64,000 nt of DNA from Mycolicibacterium rhodesiae JS60 (GTDB lineage Bacteria > Actinomycetota > Actinomycetes > Mycobacteriales > Mycobacteriaceae), in NCBI GenBank assembly GCA_000230935.2, contig AGIQ01000002.1, forward strand, positions 930,001-994,000, written 5' to 3'. Below, one piece after another: positions 62,972 through 64,000 of the stretch. Made by a program: the position numbers and the translations under genes. The notes beneath the pieces are model-generated. The model had not been told where the DNA came from. It saw only the letters and a list, made by a program, of their open reading frames with translations, and did no database searches. Numbering within the stretch: position 1 is the first letter of the stretch; each line of letters starts with the position of its first letter.

Positions 62972-64000
62972 GCCGGCTGATCTTTGAGGCGGGCCGGCGC
63001 ATGCCCGGCCCGAAGACCCACAAGGGTGCGATCGTGATCGAGGCGCCACCCGAATTGCCTCGGGTGGTGCCGCCCTCGCTGCTGCGACGGGCGCTGCCGT
63101 TCCTGATCGTCTTCTTGATCGTCGGCATGATCGTGGCGATGGTCGCCACCGGAATGCGGCTGATCTCACCCCAGACGTTGTTCTTCCCCTTTGTGTTGTT
63201 ACTGGCGGCCACCGCGCTTTACCGGGGCACCGACAACAAGATGCGCACCGAAGAGGTCGACGCCGAGCGCGCCGACTACCTGCGCTACCTGTCGGTGATT
63301 CGGGACAACGTGCGCACCGAGGCTGCCGCGCAGGGAGCCGCGCTGTTGTGGTCGCACCCCGATCCGGCGGCGTTGGCCGCAATTCCCGGCTCGCGGCGGC
63401 AATGGGAGCGCGACCCACACGACAGCGACTTCCTGGTACTGCGAGCTGGACTGCACACGGTACCGCTCGACACCACCTTGCGGGTCAAGGACGCGGCGGA
63501 CGAAGTCGATCTGGAACCTGTGTCGCACAGCGCATTACGTGCTCTTTTGGACACCCAGCGTGTCGTCCGAGACGCTCCGAGGGGTATCGACCTCAAGACG
63601 GTGTCGCGGATCACCGTAGTCGGTGACGCGGCCGAGGTCCGTGCGGCGCTGCGGGCCTGGCTGGGACAGGCGGTCACCTGGCAGGATGCCGCCTCGCTCG
63701 GCATCGCGCTCGCCAGCCCCGAGCTGGAGTCGCCAGACTGGTCCTGGCTGAAATGGCTCCCGCACAGCGATATTCCGGGTCAACTCGACGGTTGTGGACC
63801 GGCCCGTTACCTGGCCGCCAACGTCGAAGACCTGATCGCGTCCATCGGCCCGGCGCTGGCGCAGCGCCCGCTGTTCGGTATCGACTCAGACGATCCGTTG
63901 CGACACCTGCTGATCGTCGTCGACGACCCCGACCACGCACCGGAGGACTCGGTGCTCGCGACCGGGTGGTCCGGAGTCACGGTGATCTACATCGCCGCAA
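62968..64000 (+). CDS. eccC3: ESX-3 FtsK/SpoIIIE-type ATPase EccC3, 3' truncated by window edge
   Basis: The frame opens at ATG 62968, overlapping the eccB3 stop, and remains open to the end of the window (344 codons). The start [20 protein letters not shown] and [20 protein letters not shown] is typical of EccC. Two membrane helices follow ([18 protein letters not shown] and [17 protein letters not shown]), then the stalk region. The three ATPase domains lie beyond the window. EccC3 is the motor subunit of ESX-3, needed for siderophore-dependent iron uptake in mycobacteria. Confidence 0.95.
   Translation, partial: MSRLIFEAGRRMPGPKTHKGAIVIEAPPELPRVVPPSLLRRALPFLIVFLIVGMIVAMVATGMRLISPQTLFFPFVLLLAATALYRGTDNKMRTEEVDAERADYLRYLSVIRDNVRTEAAAQGAALLWSHPDPAALAAIPGSRRQWERDPHDSDFLVLRAGLHTVPLDTTLRVKDAADEVDLEPVSHSALRALLDTQRVVRDAPRGIDLKTVSRITVVGDAAEVRAALRAWLGQAVTWQDAASLGIALASPELESPDWSWLKWLPHSDIPGQLDGCGPARYLAANVEDLIASIGPALAQRPLFGIDSDDPLRHLLIVVDDPDHAPEDSVLATGWSGVTVIYIAA

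Overview
The window comes from a mycobacterium, probably a non-tuberculous Mycolicibacterium-type species. The support is the high GC content, mycobacterial ESX-3 genes (eccA3, eccB3, start of eccC3), mycobactin genes (mbtK, mbtI, mbtA, mbtB, mbtG, mbtH), IdeR-type iron boxes, a PGRS-like glycine-rich protein and many FadE/EchA/CaiB/MaoC lipid-type enzymes. No RNA gene, CRISPR array or intact mobile element was seen.

Region 1 (1-23.2 kb) is an accessory catabolic region. It holds CaiB/BaiF CoA-transferases, acyl-CoA dehydrogenases, enoyl-CoA hydratases, MaoC-type hot-dog proteins, SDRs, an LLM flavin oxidoreductase, an amidohydrolase, a sulfotransferase-like protein, two lipocalin-like proteins and two TetR regulators. 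The substrate cannot be read from the sequence. Similar palindromes (core TGWAYGRCCGTTYRTA) lie upstream of at least four of these transcription units, which suggests one TetR regulon. IS3-family transposase debris lies at 7.4-7.7 kb.

Region 2 (23.3-30.9 kb) is more core-like. It has a FadE7/glutaryl-CoA dehydrogenase-like gene and a succinate-semialdehyde dehydrogenase, divergent from an XRE-cupin regulator across a 17-bp inverted repeat. Then come a formylglycine-type sulfatase, an SRPBCC protein, mbtK (hydroxylysine N-acyltransferase) and a TIM-barrel isomerase-like protein.

Region 3 (31-40.6 kb) holds a secreted PGRS-like protein and a leftward block: family-2 glycosyltransferase, DrrABC-like ABC exporter, UGT-like glycosyltransferase and a membrane-anchored adenylation-carrier-thioesterase protein. 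This looks like a glycolipid or glycosylated-metabolite assembly and export unit; its product is unknown.

Region 4 (40.6-64 kb) is a siderophore locus running directly into ESX-3. MbtI makes salicylate and MbtA activates it. MbtB (ArCP-Cy-A-PCP) forms the hydroxyphenyl-oxazoline. A two-module NRPS (C-A-PCP-C-A-PCP) and an MbtF-like NRPS (C-A-PCP-C*) extend the chain. MbtG hydroxylates lysine and MbtH assists the adenylation domains. The polyketide genes mbtC/mbtD are absent from this locus. In their place is an NRPS module whose adenylation domain lacks the Asp that binds an alpha-amino group. The predicted product is therefore a mycobactin variant in which the 3-hydroxyacyl unit is replaced by an NRPS-loaded, possibly beta-amino, acid. 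IdeR boxes precede mbtI, mbtA/mbtB and eccA3, so siderophore synthesis and ESX-3 are probably co-regulated by iron.
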